A stretch of DNA of 64,000 nt from contig JAMZAV010000808.1 of assembly GCA_024449915.1 (NCBI GenBank), positions 124,001 through 188,000 of the forward strand, read 5' to 3'. Made by a program: the position numbers and the translations under genes. Positions 52,019 through 62,783 of the stretch are shown one piece after another. Position 1 is the stretch's first letter, and every line of letters begins with the position of its first letter. This DNA is from Sweltsa coloradensis (lineage: Eukaryota; Arthropoda; Insecta; Plecoptera; Chloroperlidae). The notes under the pieces were generated by a model that saw only the letters and a program-made list of their open reading frames with translations, made no database searches and had not been told where the DNA came from.

Positions 52019-52836
52019 TGAGTCAGTAATAGTCTGTAAAGCACTCGTTATTACTCGGTTATTAGCATTCAACGTTAATATTTTGTGCATTAGCTGATAA
52101 AGAACACTTTATAGTTACATCGATTTATACTTTAGGCAAATAGCGAAGATTCATGTATTAGTTCATTTCTAAGGTTATCATTCCGTTCCAAGTTTTCAGA
52201 TTTATATCTCGTTGATAGGATTCAGCGTGGGAGAGACCTTGTTATTTCACACTTTTAAAAAGGTAAATATTATTTCCAACGCATCCATTCACAAACGTCG
52301 ACAAAACGAAGAATTCCTGCAGCACCACCCCTTCACCTGCAAACCGATACGGAGGCATTCATGCAGAATTTTATCCACGCACCAGATGTTCGAGTACTGA
52401 ATTTAGCTTCATTTGACGCGTCCTCTTGTTTTCGGCCGTTATGAATTTCCTTATTGCAAAATCCAGAAACGTTACAAAAAATTCGTTTTTCTAGTTTCAT
52501 TATTTAGAACAAACTTTCTTCAGATGGAATTCTGAACGATTAATTACGAAATACCAACACAACGCGTCAAAACTTTCTAGAACGTTCCTTACTTATTTGA
52601 ATGTTTCAATTTGTTTCCACTGTATTCTTAGTTCGATCGTGTCTTACTTGTACCGAATTTAAACGCTGTGTTTACCTCGTATTTACTGGGAAATAGGGTC
52701 AATCGAGTTTTCACCGACTTCGTAGAAAAAGTGACATTTCCCGGCTATTGTTGGAAAGTGGGGACACGGAAGAGACAAACGCGACTGGATGGTCGAAGAA
52801 AACAACTCAATCAATTGTTCAATCTTTTATGTATTA
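52019..52836. other. Repeat-poor segment
   Basis: No family member. A plus-strand frame from 52668 (MFTSYLLGNRVNRVF) runs into the next MSR and lacks a domain. Confidence 0.4.
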
Positions 52837-53208
52837 AAGTTTATATTGTTTATGGGCGCGTCAACCGTACGGTCATAGTGCTCCACTATTACCTCGGAGA
52901 TATGGGGAGGAATGCTGGTCAGAACCAGCCACGGGTAGGAGGAAGAAAGGGGGTTTTCACGTCGCGGTCATCATCGTCTTTGTCATTGTATGTGGAATCA
53001 TTGTCGTCGTCATCGAGGAGGTCGTCAAGGGAAGGGGGGAGGTGTGCCCGACGACGATTGCCAGAGCTCGCCTCTAGTTTCAGGGAGTAACATACTCCCT
53101 TACTTACTAGCTGATGTTTCCGAAATGGACTTTTTCTCTTTCCTCGCCATTTACGATTAGCAGACGAGCTATGCTCTGGGCCAATTTTACCCCGGGCCCA
53201 GACGGGGG
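52837..53208 (-). mobile_element. MSR retroposon, full-length older subtype
   Basis: GTTTATGGGCGCGTCAACC, hairpin, body and CCCGGGCCCAGACGGGGG. The head contains GCAGACGAGCTATGCTC. Confidence 0.8.
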
Positions 53209-53533
53209 ATAACACAACAAGGGAAGGGAAGGAATGTAACGGAATCTCAGTGAAAAGTACATTTGAGATGTTTAGACGTGTTTAAGAATGGAGATGACAA
53301 ATAATGGCGTCGGAAATTCTAGGCAGGAAATCCAAAAAGAGACGCAAATGACATGATATTGTGTGATGACGTGAAGCTATGCATGCGGTGATGTAACCGG
53401 AATGTCATCGAGTGGTAAGATATGTCGTCTGGTGGGGCAGAATAGCCGTTGTGAATTAATTGGTAGAGTGACGGAAGACATTTATTTTGTTTTGATTATT
53501 GTAGGCTGAAACATGTTCATCAAATCATTGAAT
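53209..53533. other. Spacer without recognised features
   Basis: Unique sequence between an MSR head and an L tail. Confidence 0.4.
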
Positions 53534-54080
53534 TACGACGTGAGAAACTAGGGCGCTTAAACCGGTTAGGTCATATTGCGCCGCCTGTGATATTGTAAGT
53601 TAATGAAATAAGTTTCACATATTTGATGAGGAAGGAAGGAGGTAGGAGATGATATAGTAATAGCAATTTTTTTTAATATATAGATTAAGGACGCGTCAAC
53701 CGTTAGGTCATAATGCACCACTCTAGCCTAGGAGATATGGGGAGGAATGGCCGGCCCATGCTGGTCAGAACCAGTCACGGATAAGGGAAGGAAGGGGTGT
53801 TTCTCCCGTCGAGGTTGTCATCGAAAAAATTATTTATTTGAATAAAAAATTAAATGTGTATGTTGTGAATTAAATTTGTGGAATAAATTACTTTGAATTA
53901 TAAATTTAGTAAGTTTGTCGCCGTTACCACATGATAGAAGTTCATCAGAACATTTAGGAGAGATCAAATTGCAAATATTTGGCGAATGGGAACAACCTTT
54001 TCTCTGGTTAAGAGATACCCGTGAGCTAGACGTGTGTAGCCTTTTCGAATTATGGACAATACCACCTCCTTTCTATGTGA
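53534..54080 (-). mobile_element. L-family LINE 3' fragment, split by MSR
   Basis: 3' end and UTR (53534-53675), then, beyond the MSR, AAATTATTTATTTGAAT and the damaged C-terminal region to ACCACCTCCTTTCTATGTG. Confidence 0.8.
53676..53826 (-). mobile_element. MSR, 5'-truncated, inside L
   Basis: GATTAAGGACGCG tail to GTCGAGGTTGTCATCG. No convincing TSD. Confidence 0.75.
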
Positions 54081-54484
54081 TTTTTTTTTTTTTGGTTTAT
54101 TTTGATTAAGGACGCGTCAACTTGGATTAAGGACGCGTCAACCGTTAGGTAATAATGCACCACTCTAACCTAGGGGGGGGGGGGGGGGGGAAGGGCCCAT
54201 GCTGGTCAGAACCAACCACGGATAATGGGAGGAAAGGGGGTTCTCACGTCGCGGTCGTCATTGTCTTCGTCATCGTTCGTTGTGTCATCGTCGCCGGGGG
54301 GTCGTCAAGGGAAGGGGGCAAGATCCCCGACGATGATTGCCAGAGCTCGCCTCTATTTTTGGGGAGTAAAATACTACCCTTCATTCTAGCTGATGTTTGC
54401 GAGGTGGACTTTTTCTCTTGAATCGCCTTTTACGATTAGCAGAGCCATGCTCTGGGCCAATTCTACCCCGGACCCAGACGGGGG
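54081..54484 (-). mobile_element. MSR with duplicated 3' tail
   Basis: Two successive 3' tails (54081-54122 and 54123 on) precede one complete body with a G-run of about 18 and a standard head to GACCCAGACGGGGG. Confidence 0.85.
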
Positions 54485-54605
54485 TCCAGGTATCAAGCAC
54501 GGTGGAAGTTGCCGGACCGAGCTCGCCTCTTGTTTTGGGGAGGAACATACTGACCTACATAGCTAAATAGCTGGTGTTTCTGAGATGGAATTTTCCACTA
54601 ACTAG
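54485..54605 (-). repeat. MSR internal fragment
   Basis: GACCGAGCTCGCCTCTTGTT, GGGGAGGAACATACT and CTGGTGTTTCTGAGATGGA. Confidence 0.5.
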
Positions 54606-54659
54606 ACATACGATCAATTTTATACCAGACTGGGATAACTCGTTTTAATAAAAATAAAA

Positions 54660-55480
54660 ATAACAAAATTTTAGGTTTTGGTGGAGGCGCCGGGTTTGAA
54701 CATGTCCACTGCAATATCTTCTATACTTGCTCCAACGAAAGAATGCAGATGCTTTGTAGTGGTGGGGGTAGATTGAATGCGCGGTACAAGGAATGTCGCC
54801 TTTGTGAAAGATAAAGAAATATCTTTTACAAACGCAAGCAAAAATTATCCGTGCTAGTTTTTGTTTATTTTGTTTGTTTATTTGGATTAAGGACTCGTCA
54901 ACCGTAAGGTCATAATGCACCACTCTTGCCTAAGGGGGCTGGGGAGGAGGGGCCCATGCTGGTCAGAACCAGCCACGGGTAAGGGGAGGAAGGGGGGTTT
55001 CTCACGTCACGGTCGTCATCGTCTTTGTCATCGTTCGTTGTGTCATTGTCATCGTCGCCGGGGGGTCGTTAAGGGAAGGGGGCAAGGTCCCCGACGTCGA
55101 TTTCCAGAGCTCGCCTCTAGTTTCGGGGAGTAAGATACTCCGCTCTTTCTAGCTGATGTTTGTGAGGTGGACTTTTTCTCTTGAATCGCCTTTTACGATT
55201 AGCAGAGCCATGCTCTGGGCCAATTCTACCCCGGGCCCAGACGAATGCAGATGCTTGGTAGTGGTGGGGGTAGAATGAATACGCGGTAAAAGGAATTGAC
55301 GCCTTTGTGTAAGAAAGAGAAATATCTTTTACCAACGCAAGCAAAAATTATCTGTGCTAGATCACAGAGCTCCTCCGTTTGCAAGATCCACGCTGAGCTA
55401 GCGTGAATAGAATTGACAAAGTTGTTATGTTGGGAAAACAATTTTGAGCCACCTGCATTCTTTCGTTGGGACCACTATAG
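54660..55480 (+). repeat. R4 repeat with internal duplication
   Basis: Starts with TTTTGGTGGAGGCGCCGGGT (54676), a tRNA-Ala 3'-end complement. The block from GAATGCAGATGCTT to GTGCTAG is present at 54741-54857 and 55243-55360 (about 90% identical by eye), on either side of an MSR. A short inverted piece (CTGCATTCTTTCGTTGG) lies at 55452-55468. Confidence 0.75.
54858..55242 (-). mobile_element. MSR retroposon, full length, between long direct repeats
   Basis: The MSR occupies exactly the interval between the two R4 direct repeats. Head ends GGGCCCAGAC. Confidence 0.85.
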
Positions 55481-55640
55481 GAGTTTGTGTGGGCCAGACG
55501 GCACTAGTAGGACGGGCCTCGTGCATGTTGCTACGTCCGTCGTCTTCAGCTTCGTCGCCAACAACGTGAGGTGGCTAAACGACCTGTGTCGTCGCTGCAG
55601 GGATATCCGTTTCCTCTCCAATTTCATTCAGCAAATATGC
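55481..55640 (+). other. GC-rich, possibly once-coding segment
   Basis: GC-rich against the background. The plus frame reads SLCGPDGTSRTGLVHVATSV and then FSFVANNVRWLNDLCRRC. I see no domain and no reliable splice sites. Could be a coding fossil or chance. Confidence 0.2.
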
Positions 55641-55646
55641 AAGGAA

Positions 55647-55812
55647 CGACGACGTGAGAAACTAGGGCGCTTCAACCGGTAAGGTCGTATTGCGCCGTCT
55701 GTGATATTGTACGTTAATGAAATTAGTTTACGGTGTGTTTGATGATTGTTTTCCAAGTTTATATAAGAAATGAGAACTATAGGGACGATGGAAATAGCAC
55801 AGATTTTTTTTA
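55647..55812 (-). mobile_element. L-family 3' terminus
   Basis: GACGACGTGAGAAACTAGGG, motif with GGTAAGGTCGTATTGCGCCG and UTR to AAATAGCACAG. Confidence 0.8.
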
Positions 55813-55998
55813 AAGATTCATTAAGTTTAAGTGCTCGTCAACCATTAGGTCATAGTGGCGCTACTCTAGGCTCTAGCCTATTGGATATGGGGAGGAGGGA
55901 GCCAGCCACTGGTAGAGGGTGGAAAGGGGGGTTCTCACGTCGCGGCCGTCATCGTCTTTGTCATCGTTCGAGGTGTTTGTCGTCGTCATCGTGAGTCT
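55813..55998 (-). mobile_element. MSR, 5'-truncated divergent
   Basis: AAGTTTAAGTGCTCGTCAACC to GTTTGTCGTCGTCATCG. Confidence 0.7.
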
Positions 55999-56269
55999 CA
56001 TCCGTAGTAGTGAGCTACTATCCGTTAAACTGTAACCATCGTACACGATTGAAAAACCAATGCATCTCTTATTACAAATCATTTCACAAGTAGGCTGAAA
56101 CAGGCCTGCGGGCACTTTATATCCGAAAACACAGTGATTTTTAGTCTCATGATCTGCTTTAAAAGAATATTTTGTCTACCTCTGCATACCCTCTCCTTCA
56201 CCTACGGTTGAGTGCAGCTTTAAATGAGTCAACATTTCTTATTTGAATACTCATTATGCGCCACTCAAG
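55999..56269. other. Unassigned spacer
   Basis: Nothing recognised. Confidence 0.35.
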
Positions 56270-56602
56270 CCTCTTTTGGATTCATTAGGTTATAAGGGCG
56301 CGTCAACCGCTTGGTCATAAAGCGCCACTCTAGCCTAGGAAATGTGAGGAGGAAAGTCCCATGCTGGTCAGAGACTGCGACGGGTATGGGGAGGAATGGA
56401 GGGGCGTCTCTCACGTCACGGTCGCCATCGTTTTTGTCATCGTTAGTTGATGTCATAATCGTCGTCGTTGAGTAGGTCATCGAAGAAAAGGGGCAAGGTC
56501 CCCCGACGACGACTGCTACAGCTCGCCTCTAGTTTCGAGGAGTAATATACTCCCTTACGTACTAGTTGATCTTAGCAAAATGGATTTTTTCTCTTTCTTG
56601 CT
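56270..56602 (-). mobile_element. MSR, older subtype
   Basis: TAAGGGCGCGTCAACCGC, a diverged hairpin (CTGGTCAGAGACTG), GACGACGACTGCTACAGC, and a partial head TGGATTTTTTCTCTTTC. Confidence 0.7.
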
Positions 56603-56632
56603 TAAATTAATAAATAAATAAATATATATATT

Positions 56633-56786
56633 TTTTTGGTTTATTTGGATTAAGGACGCGTCAACCGTTAGGTCATAATGCACCACTCTAGCCTAGGGGG
56701 GGGGGGAGGAGGGGCCCATGCTGGTCAGAACCAGCCACGGATAAGGGGAGGAAGAGGGTTTCTCACGTCGCGGTCGTCATCGTCTT
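56633..56786 (-). mobile_element. MSR, 5'-truncated
   Basis: Tail to GGTCGTCATCGTCTT, inserted in or beside AAAT-repeat DNA that precedes the tRNA-derived SINE. Confidence 0.8.
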
Positions 56787-56826
56787 AACGAAATAAATAA
56801 ATAATTAAATAAATAAATAAATAAAT

Positions 56827-57238
56827 TGTATTTAGAGTCTACCCACTCAGTAATATAACAGATTTTCAGTGGGGGACTTTAAATCAAAGCGACCAAGCCA
56901 ACCCTGTAGACCCCGCCGCAATCGACGATTGAGCGATAACAAACCAAAGATCGATATTTTTTTTATAGAAAATATAGCAATCAGTGGTGTGGACAGTGCG
57001 AACACCCGCGGATCAACGCCAGAATCAACAAGGCCGATTCAGAACAACTTTGAATTTATTATGTGCCTCGTTACTAGGACGGCTCAAAATTCACCGTTTA
57101 CAAACTCCTAAGACAAGAACTGATGGACTTAAGTCCAAATTAGAAGTTAAAATCTTCTGACTTCTGACGTGATTAGAACCCTGGGCCTTCTGCATTGGAA
57201 GCATATGCGCTCACCACAAGACCAACGAGCCAGACTTT
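56827..57238 (-). mobile_element. tRNA-derived SINE copy 3 (most complete)
   Basis: The minus-strand head (57238-57170) is GGCTCGTTGGTCTTGTGGTG and AGCGCATATGCTTCC. Its B box GGTTCTAATCAC is worn. The body includes GGCACATAATAAATTC-like and GGTTGGCTTGGTCGCTTTGA segments. The 3' end is GGGTAGACTCTAAATACAAT followed by a (TTTA)n tail (56826-56796 on plus). About 410 bp. Confidence 0.75.
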
Positions 57239-57278
57239 TCACCATTAGCAAAGCCATGCTGTGGGCCAAGGTATATTA
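57239..57278 (-). repeat. MSR head scrap
   Basis: TTAGCAAAGCCATGCTGTGG only. Confidence 0.5.
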
Positions 57279-57281
57279 TTT

Positions 57282-57666
57282 ATTTTTTTTTATTTGGATT
57301 AAGGACGCGTCAACCGTTAGGTCATAATGCACCACTCTAACCTAGGGGGGGAGGGGGAGGAGGAGTCCATGCTGGTCAGAACCAGCCACGGGTAAGGGGA
57401 GAAAAGGGGGTTCTCACGTCGCGGTCGTCATTGTCCTCGTCATCGTTCGTTGTGTCATTGTAGTCATCGTCGTCGGGGGGTCGTCAAGGGAAGGGGCAAT
57501 TGTTCCCGACGACGATTGCCAGAGTTCGCCTCCATTTTCGGTGAGTAAAATACTACCCTTCATACCATATAGCTGATGTTTGCGAGGTGGACATTTTCTC
57601 TTGAATCGCCTTTTTCGATTAGCATAGCCATGCTCTAGGCCAATTCTACCCCGGGCCCAGACGGGG
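57282..57666 (-). mobile_element. MSR retroposon, full length, short TSD
   Basis: CAAGGTAT at 57267-57274 and 57668-57675 flank it (the similarity continues for a few bases with gaps). Body and head complete. Confidence 0.85.
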
Positions 57667-58360
57667 TCAAGGTATTGTTAGGACAATTTGTGAAGGGATG
57701 TCCGAAGGCTTTTTAATAGGTTGTTGTTGTTTATTAAGCTAGAAAGGACTTATCCCTTGCATTCGCATTATCGACTGAGGAAAACCTCGGAAAAACTTCA
57801 GTCATGATTGCCAACGACGACGTGAGAAACTAGGGCGCTTCAACCGGTTAGGTCATATTGCGCCGCCTGTGAATGAAAGTAAATTAGAAGAGTTAATGCA
57901 GGTATGTTTGATGATTAGATTGTTTTCAGTGTATAAATAACAAATAAATTGAAGATGAAGAAAGTAATAGCAAAATAAAAGTATGTATGTAAATGAAAAT
58001 AAACAAAGAAAGAAATGTGTATGAAGTTAATTAAAGTTTGTTAATAGATTACTTGGATGAGAAATTTGGAAAGTTTGTCGCCGTTATCATATGATAGAAG
58101 TTCTTCATATGATTGGGAGAGATCAAATTGCATGCGCAAGGCATCATATTTGGTACATTCTGCTAGCATAGATGTACGGTTAAAGGTACATCACATGTGT
58201 CACATATGGGAATAACCTTTTCTCTGGTTAAGAGATATCCGTGTGTTAGGCGTGTGTGCCCTATACGAGTCTAGACAATACCACCTTTCTTCTACGTGAG
58301 AGTCGAGACGTAGGTGGACGAATTTTGTTAGTCAATGTGGGCATCACACTACGCAATTTG

Positions 58361-58850
58361 TTATTTTTGGCAACACATCCCAAGATGCTTGTCGCAAATC
58401 CAACAATCTTTGCTTGAATCCCTCTTGACATCTGGAACTGGAACTAGATTGAAATCAACGTCGCGACGCTGGGAAGCTTCCTTAGCAGCCCTATCAGCGT
58501 GTTCATTTCCCTCTATGCCCACGTGTCCAGGTATCCAGGCAAAACTTATTATATAACCCTTCGAGGTTAGTTTTTCTAAATAGAATTGGATGTCTTGTAC
58601 CAAATGATGACTTGAATACATGAGTTCTATAGCTTGAAGTTGAACTTAAACTATCTGAACACAAAGGGTATTCTCCACAACGACAGCGTAGAATGTATTT
58701 AAGAGCTTCACGGATGGCGAATAACTCTGCAGTGAAAACTGAACAACACGTCGCTTAGCTGAAACGTTCAGTTAAGGTGGAGCAATAAAAAGCACTTCCA
58801 AAACCTTGTTGTCAATTTGGAGCCATCTGTGAATACCAAAGTAATAGATA
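58361..58850 (-). pseudogene. RNase H domain of L ORF2
   Basis: Minus-strand motifs in order: VFTDGSK (about 58835-58816, first catalytic Asp), AELFAIREALKYIL (about 58731-58690, catalytic Glu), CSDSLSS (about 58660-58640, catalytic Asp) and WIPGHVGIEGNEHADRAAKE (about 58535-58476, His and final Asp). The catalytic D-E-D(-D) set is visible, but frameshifts separate the first motifs. RNase H places L in the I/Jockey-superfamily branch that carries this domain. Confidence 0.85.
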
Positions 58851-59382
58851 GTAGATATTTTTATCACTAAGACTAGTACAGTGTACAAGTATAACTCTTT
58901 GCAGAGAAAGTGAATAGTCTATAATTAATAATTAATAATAAAAGTGATGGTATTATAATGATATACCCCAAAGTTAGAAGAAAGAATAGTTGGATATAAA
59001 GCATAATTGATAATTGAATATGATATTGATATTGATATGTTATGATGATTGATGATATTGATATATATATATATGATGATTCATTAATTGATTAATAATG
59101 ATAAACAAACACAGTGTTTATGTTAAAAGAGTAGATGCAAAACAATAGCATGCGCTACTATAGATTAAGAACTCATATATTATAATAAAGAAAAGTTGGA
59201 TATAAAGCCAATTATAAACCTTTTGATGTTCATGGCAAATCTCTCTAAAGTTAATTTGAATACACTATCGCAAGTAGAGTTTTTATCAAAACGACAAAGG
59301 TCAAATATAATAATCGCTCTGGTGTAAAACCAGGGCGGGTTATTGCTAAATACAAATTAAAAACTTTTGGCAGATGAAAATT

Positions 59383-59811
59383 CTATAAGATTAAACAAAG
59401 TTTACATCTTAATCCTTTGGGAAGAGATGCCTTGGGTTTGTTATCAAAGTGTCTGACATATGTCGTGTTAAAAACATTCCGATTTGCTGGATGGTTAGGC
59501 ATAGCTATAATTTTCATTACATACGTACCCATCAAGAGGTTTCTCCGTTTTGCTAAGGAGGACACACCTGACTCGGCATACAAGCTGACTACCGGGCTTG
59601 TTCGAAATGCACCAAGAGCAAGACGAAGACCACAATGGTGGACAGTGTCTAGAAGTTTAAGGGTTGTGTTACTTGCTGAAGAGTATACGAAACATCCATA
59701 GTCCATCTTGGAGCAAACTAGAGATCCGTAAATTCTCAACATGCAAGTCCTATCTGCACCCCACGATGTATTACTGAGAACTTTCAATAGGTTGATTTTC
59801 AACGACCTCCC
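59383..59811 (-). pseudogene. RT thumb of L ORF2 (139-codon open frame)
   Basis: NLLKVLSNTSWGADRTCML, SLVCSKMDYGCFVYSSAS, LLDTVHHCGLRLALGAFRTS and GVSSLAKRRNLLMGTYVMKI. The LDYG.xxY and LR.A.GAFRTSP motifs are typical of the C-terminal part of Jockey/I RTs. The 33.29-34.07 kb fragment overlaps it and extends further 5'. Confidence 0.85.
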
Positions 59812-59844
59812 GAATCAGCGCCATCACCGTAACCTCGAAGAAAC

Positions 59845-60000
59845 TACAACGTAAGAAACTGAATACCTACTTAACCGGGGAGGTCATACTGCGCCGCCTG
59901 TGATATTCCACTTGTTTTTTTTTTCATCTAATTTTGACATTAATAAATTGAATTTTTTATTTTCTCCTTATATTTTTAACCAATATATAAAGGAAATGTA
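59845..60000 (-). mobile_element. L-prime 3' terminus, divergent
   Basis: ACAACGTAAGAAACTGAATAC, GGTCATACTGCGCCGCCTGT, then a T-rich private UTR. It lies only about 35 bp from the 5' end of the long L copy. Confidence 0.65.
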
Positions 60001-60003
60001 ATG

Positions 60004-60486
60004 ATTTTTTTTGGTTTATTTGGATTAAGGACGCGTCAACCGTTAGGTCATAATGCACCACTCTAGCCTAAGGGGGGGGGGGAAGAGGGGCCCATGCTGG
60101 TCAGAACCAGCCACGGGTAAGGGGAGGAAGGGGGTTTCTCACGTCGCGGTCGTCATCGTCTTTTGTCATGTTCGTTGAGTCATTGTCATCGTCGCCGGGG
60201 GTCGTCAAGGGAAGGGGCAAGGTCCCCGACGACGATTGCCAGCGCTCGCCTCTATTTTCGGAGAGTAATATACTCGCTCTTTCTAGCTGATGGTTGCGAG
60301 GTGGACTTTTTCTCTGAATCGCCTTTTACGATTAGCAGAGCCATGCTCTGGGCCAATTCTACCCCGGGCCCAGACGGGGAACCCATGCACCACTCTAGCC
60401 TAAGGGGGGAGAGGGGGGAGGAGGGGCCCATGCTGGTCAGTACAACCACGGGTAAGGGGTGGAAGGGGGTTTTCTCACGTCGCGGT
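60004..60486 (-). mobile_element. MSR full length plus a second MSR part
   Basis: 60004-60379 is complete. 60380-60486 restarts at CATGCACCACTCTAGCC and ends at CACGTCGCGGTGATAAC, so it lacks both tail and head. Confidence 0.8.
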
Positions 60487-60997
60487 GATAACGGTGATTT
60501 TAATAATAGTAAAATTAAGTTTTTAAGTTAATTTAATTTAGTAAGTGTCGCTGTTTTTGGTAGACTGAAAATCGCTTTTTCAAGGCATTAAAATTAAAGA
60601 AATGTACCAAGATGTTCTTTCATAATAAACAAACATTTATTTTGACTGAGCATATATTTTTACGTACACTGAAATTTCGAAATAACAGTGTACCTTTGTC
60701 ACTGTTTTATTTATCAGTCACATACGTAACCCAAAAAACGGATGAAATTTTATTTAAAGCTTAATAAAAATTGTGCACGCTATCCGCGGTGGCACATACG
60801 GTTAGAGCGCATGGTCCGAAGCGTATGGCTCTACGAGGACGTGGTTACGAATAGGCCCTACCGCATAATGCATGTTTTTTGTAATCGTCCTTCACCCTCA
60901 TCTATCACCACTCATCGTCTCGAACAGCCTTATTGCATTATTATAAGACGTATCAGCAACACATTTATCATCATCATTATCATTTTCTTTATAAAAT
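60487..60997. other. Repeat-poor segment
   Basis: No family member. GTGGCACATACGGTTAGAGC (60789-60808) and TGGTTACGAATAGG vaguely recall tRNA A/B boxes but do not fold into a tRNA. Confidence 0.4.
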
Positions 60998-61160
60998 GTT
61001 TGGTTTATTCGGATAAAGGGCGTATCAAACTATCAGTTAGCCCTACGACTGCATGAGAAACTAGGGCGCGTAAAAAATATTGCACCACCTGTAAAATTGT
61101 AAGCTAATAAATTGAATATTTTTATTAATATCGTGATTTAAAATATAAAATTTAATTTGG
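60998..61160 (-). repeat. MSR scrap and L-prime 3' terminus
   Basis: GGTTTATTCGGATAAAGGGC (60999-61020), then CATGAGAAACTAGGGCGCG and a shortened motif with TGTAAGCTAATAAATTGAA. Confidence 0.55.
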
Positions 61161-61734
61161 TTTATTTAATTTTGTTTAATATAAAATGATACGGTGTGAC
61201 ATACCGATGTACAATAAACATGACATCATTGTCTCCTGCCTGTGGCTAGATCTGTACAAACACTAGCCAGCACCCCCCCCCCCTCCCCCGCACATACACG
61301 CAGTATAAAGTGATGCATGCATTTTGATCTAACTAAACAAAAGACGATATTCACTTGACGATCTCCTTAGTGTATAGTTGTGTAGAGATAATCGTTGCAC
61401 TATTGGCAGCCGTGATTGTGAATACATGATAAACAAACGCAACAAGTCTTGGGAAACAAAGGAACTTATCATGTGGACTTCACACGACATGCATATATTT
61501 ATATATAATAGAGATATATTAATGTGTTTAATTTTCAAAAAGGAATAGTGAAGTTGACATTATAAAAATAGACTTAAATGTGGAATATTGTTAACTTGTG
61601 GGAGAATTCAATTCATTTAAAGGGTGACAGGAAAATTGCAACCGCGACAAGAGTATTCATTCGTTTTCGCAAACATTGTAGGGACTCCCAAACCTTCCTC
61701 CCTTATAAAATGACCTTGAAAGAAACGTGCTCAC
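61161..61734. other. Possible intron start and AT-rich DNA
   Basis: Minus-strand sequence downstream of the donor at 61734. A C-rich run lies at 61272-61289. No second exon identified. Confidence 0.35.
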
Positions 61735-61794
61735 CTGATGTTCGGCATCTGGCCAGCTCGCGGTACAGCCCTGTTGCTCTTGTTCGTCGTCCAT
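61735..61794 (-). CDS. Putative first coding exon of a host gene
   Basis: The minus strand reads CCATC-ATG-G (A at -3, G at +4), then 20 codons MDDEQEQQGC...AEHQ ending exactly at CAG|GTGAGC, a strong metazoan 5' splice site (GT at 61734-61733). The upstream 61800-62060 region is CpG-rich and contains CCCCACCCCCC (minus). The protein family is not recognised from 20 residues. No acceptor was located, so the intron would contain much of this window or the exon is a chance match. Confidence 0.4.
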
Positions 61795-62065
61795 GATGGA
61801 TCCTTCTCACTTCGCAACAAACACGAGCACGCCCGATCTTCTACGATCATACGCGAGCGCACTTCGATCGGTTCGCCCCACCCCGTTTGGAGAGAAGTCG
61901 CGAATAACAAAAACATCCAAACCGAAAAATTGTCATCCCTACACATTCCGGTCCCCTTTCAATTTATTAGTTGGTGGAATAGCCAGTCAGCCCGCCGCTA
62001 GAGGGGGGTGGGGACTATTGACAAACAAACTGGAGTGAATAAAATCTGAGATCGGAAGGGGATCC
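61795..62065 (-). promoter_or_regulatory. CpG-rich 5' region of the putative gene
   Basis: ATGCGAGCGCACTTCGATCG-type sequence rich in CpG, free of MSR and L, with a CCCCACCCCCCTC box at 62005. Plausible as promoter or 5' UTR only if the adjacent exon is real. A competing plus-strand frame (61738-62001) looks less likely. Confidence 0.3.
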
Positions 62066-62401
62066 CACGCGGCAGTGTCAACACGGGAATCCCGAGAACG
62101 TGTTTAACAGACAAAGGTCAACTGTTCTCTTTGTCATGTCTGACAATGACACGCTTCTATATTTGCGAAAGAGCGAATTATATGAACCGTTTTCTTTATT
62201 TCAATTAAATATCCAATTAAATGTGTACTTCCAAAATTTTAAGCAACGTCTAATTAGACGATCTTTGTTACATTAGTTAGCTCCAAGCTTCGTTATGTAA
62301 AAGCGTTTGTGAACTTTCACGCACTGTTTCCAAATATTATAATTATCAAGTCTCGAATACACTAGGCTACACGTTCCTTAAATTATGTTTGTTTCATTTA
62401 T
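62066..62401. other. Unassigned segment
   Basis: Nothing recognised. Confidence 0.35.
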
Positions 62402-62783
62402 ATAAAGTCTATTTGGATTAAGGGCGCGTCAACCGTAAGGTCCTTATGAGCCACTCTAGTCTAGGGGATATGGGGAGGAAAATCACATGCTGGTCAGAAA
62501 AATACACGGATAGGGGAAAGAAAGGGGAGGTTCTCACGTCGTCATCGTCATCGTCTTTTGTCATCGTTTCTTTTGTCATGGTCGTCGTCGTCGTTGAGGT
62601 CGTCAAGGGAAAGAAATGGGAGATATTCCCGACGACGACCGTCGGAGCTCGCCTCTAGTTTCAGAGAGTAAAATACTCCCCTACTTACTAACACTAGCAG
62701 ATGTTTGCGAGATGGATTTTATCTCTTTCCTCACCATTTACGATGAGCATAGCCACTGGGCATACCCCAGGCCTAGACGAGGG
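62402..62783 (-). mobile_element. MSR, full-length divergent copy
   Basis: GTCTATTTGGATTAAGGGCG to CCAGGCCTAGACGAGGG. The hairpin is damaged (CTGGTCAGAAAAATAC). CGTCGTCGTCGTTG lies inside. Confidence 0.75.

Larger units (their letters stand above)
57809..59811 (-). mobile_element. Longest L-family LINE copy
   Basis: 3' tail and UTR 57812-58075; C-terminal tail of ORF2 58076-58330; RNase H 58361-58850; an AT-rich stretch 58880-59220 not seen in other copies, with (GATATT)n and (AT)n; RT thumb 59222-59811. It is 5'-truncated at KINLLKV. Small indels and stops throughout, so it is inactive. Confidence 0.9.

Noticed and set aside
55413..55682. Plus-strand 89-codon frame as a receptor-like exon
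   Set aside because: It starts in repeat R4 and ends in an L 3' tail. The middle is GC-rich but without recognisable motif or splice sites. Left as a low-confidence segment.
61738..62001. Plus-strand 87-codon frame with a hydrophobic start
   Set aside because: It begins inside the minus-strand splice donor/exon candidate, has poor context and no domain. The opposite strand explains the sequence better.
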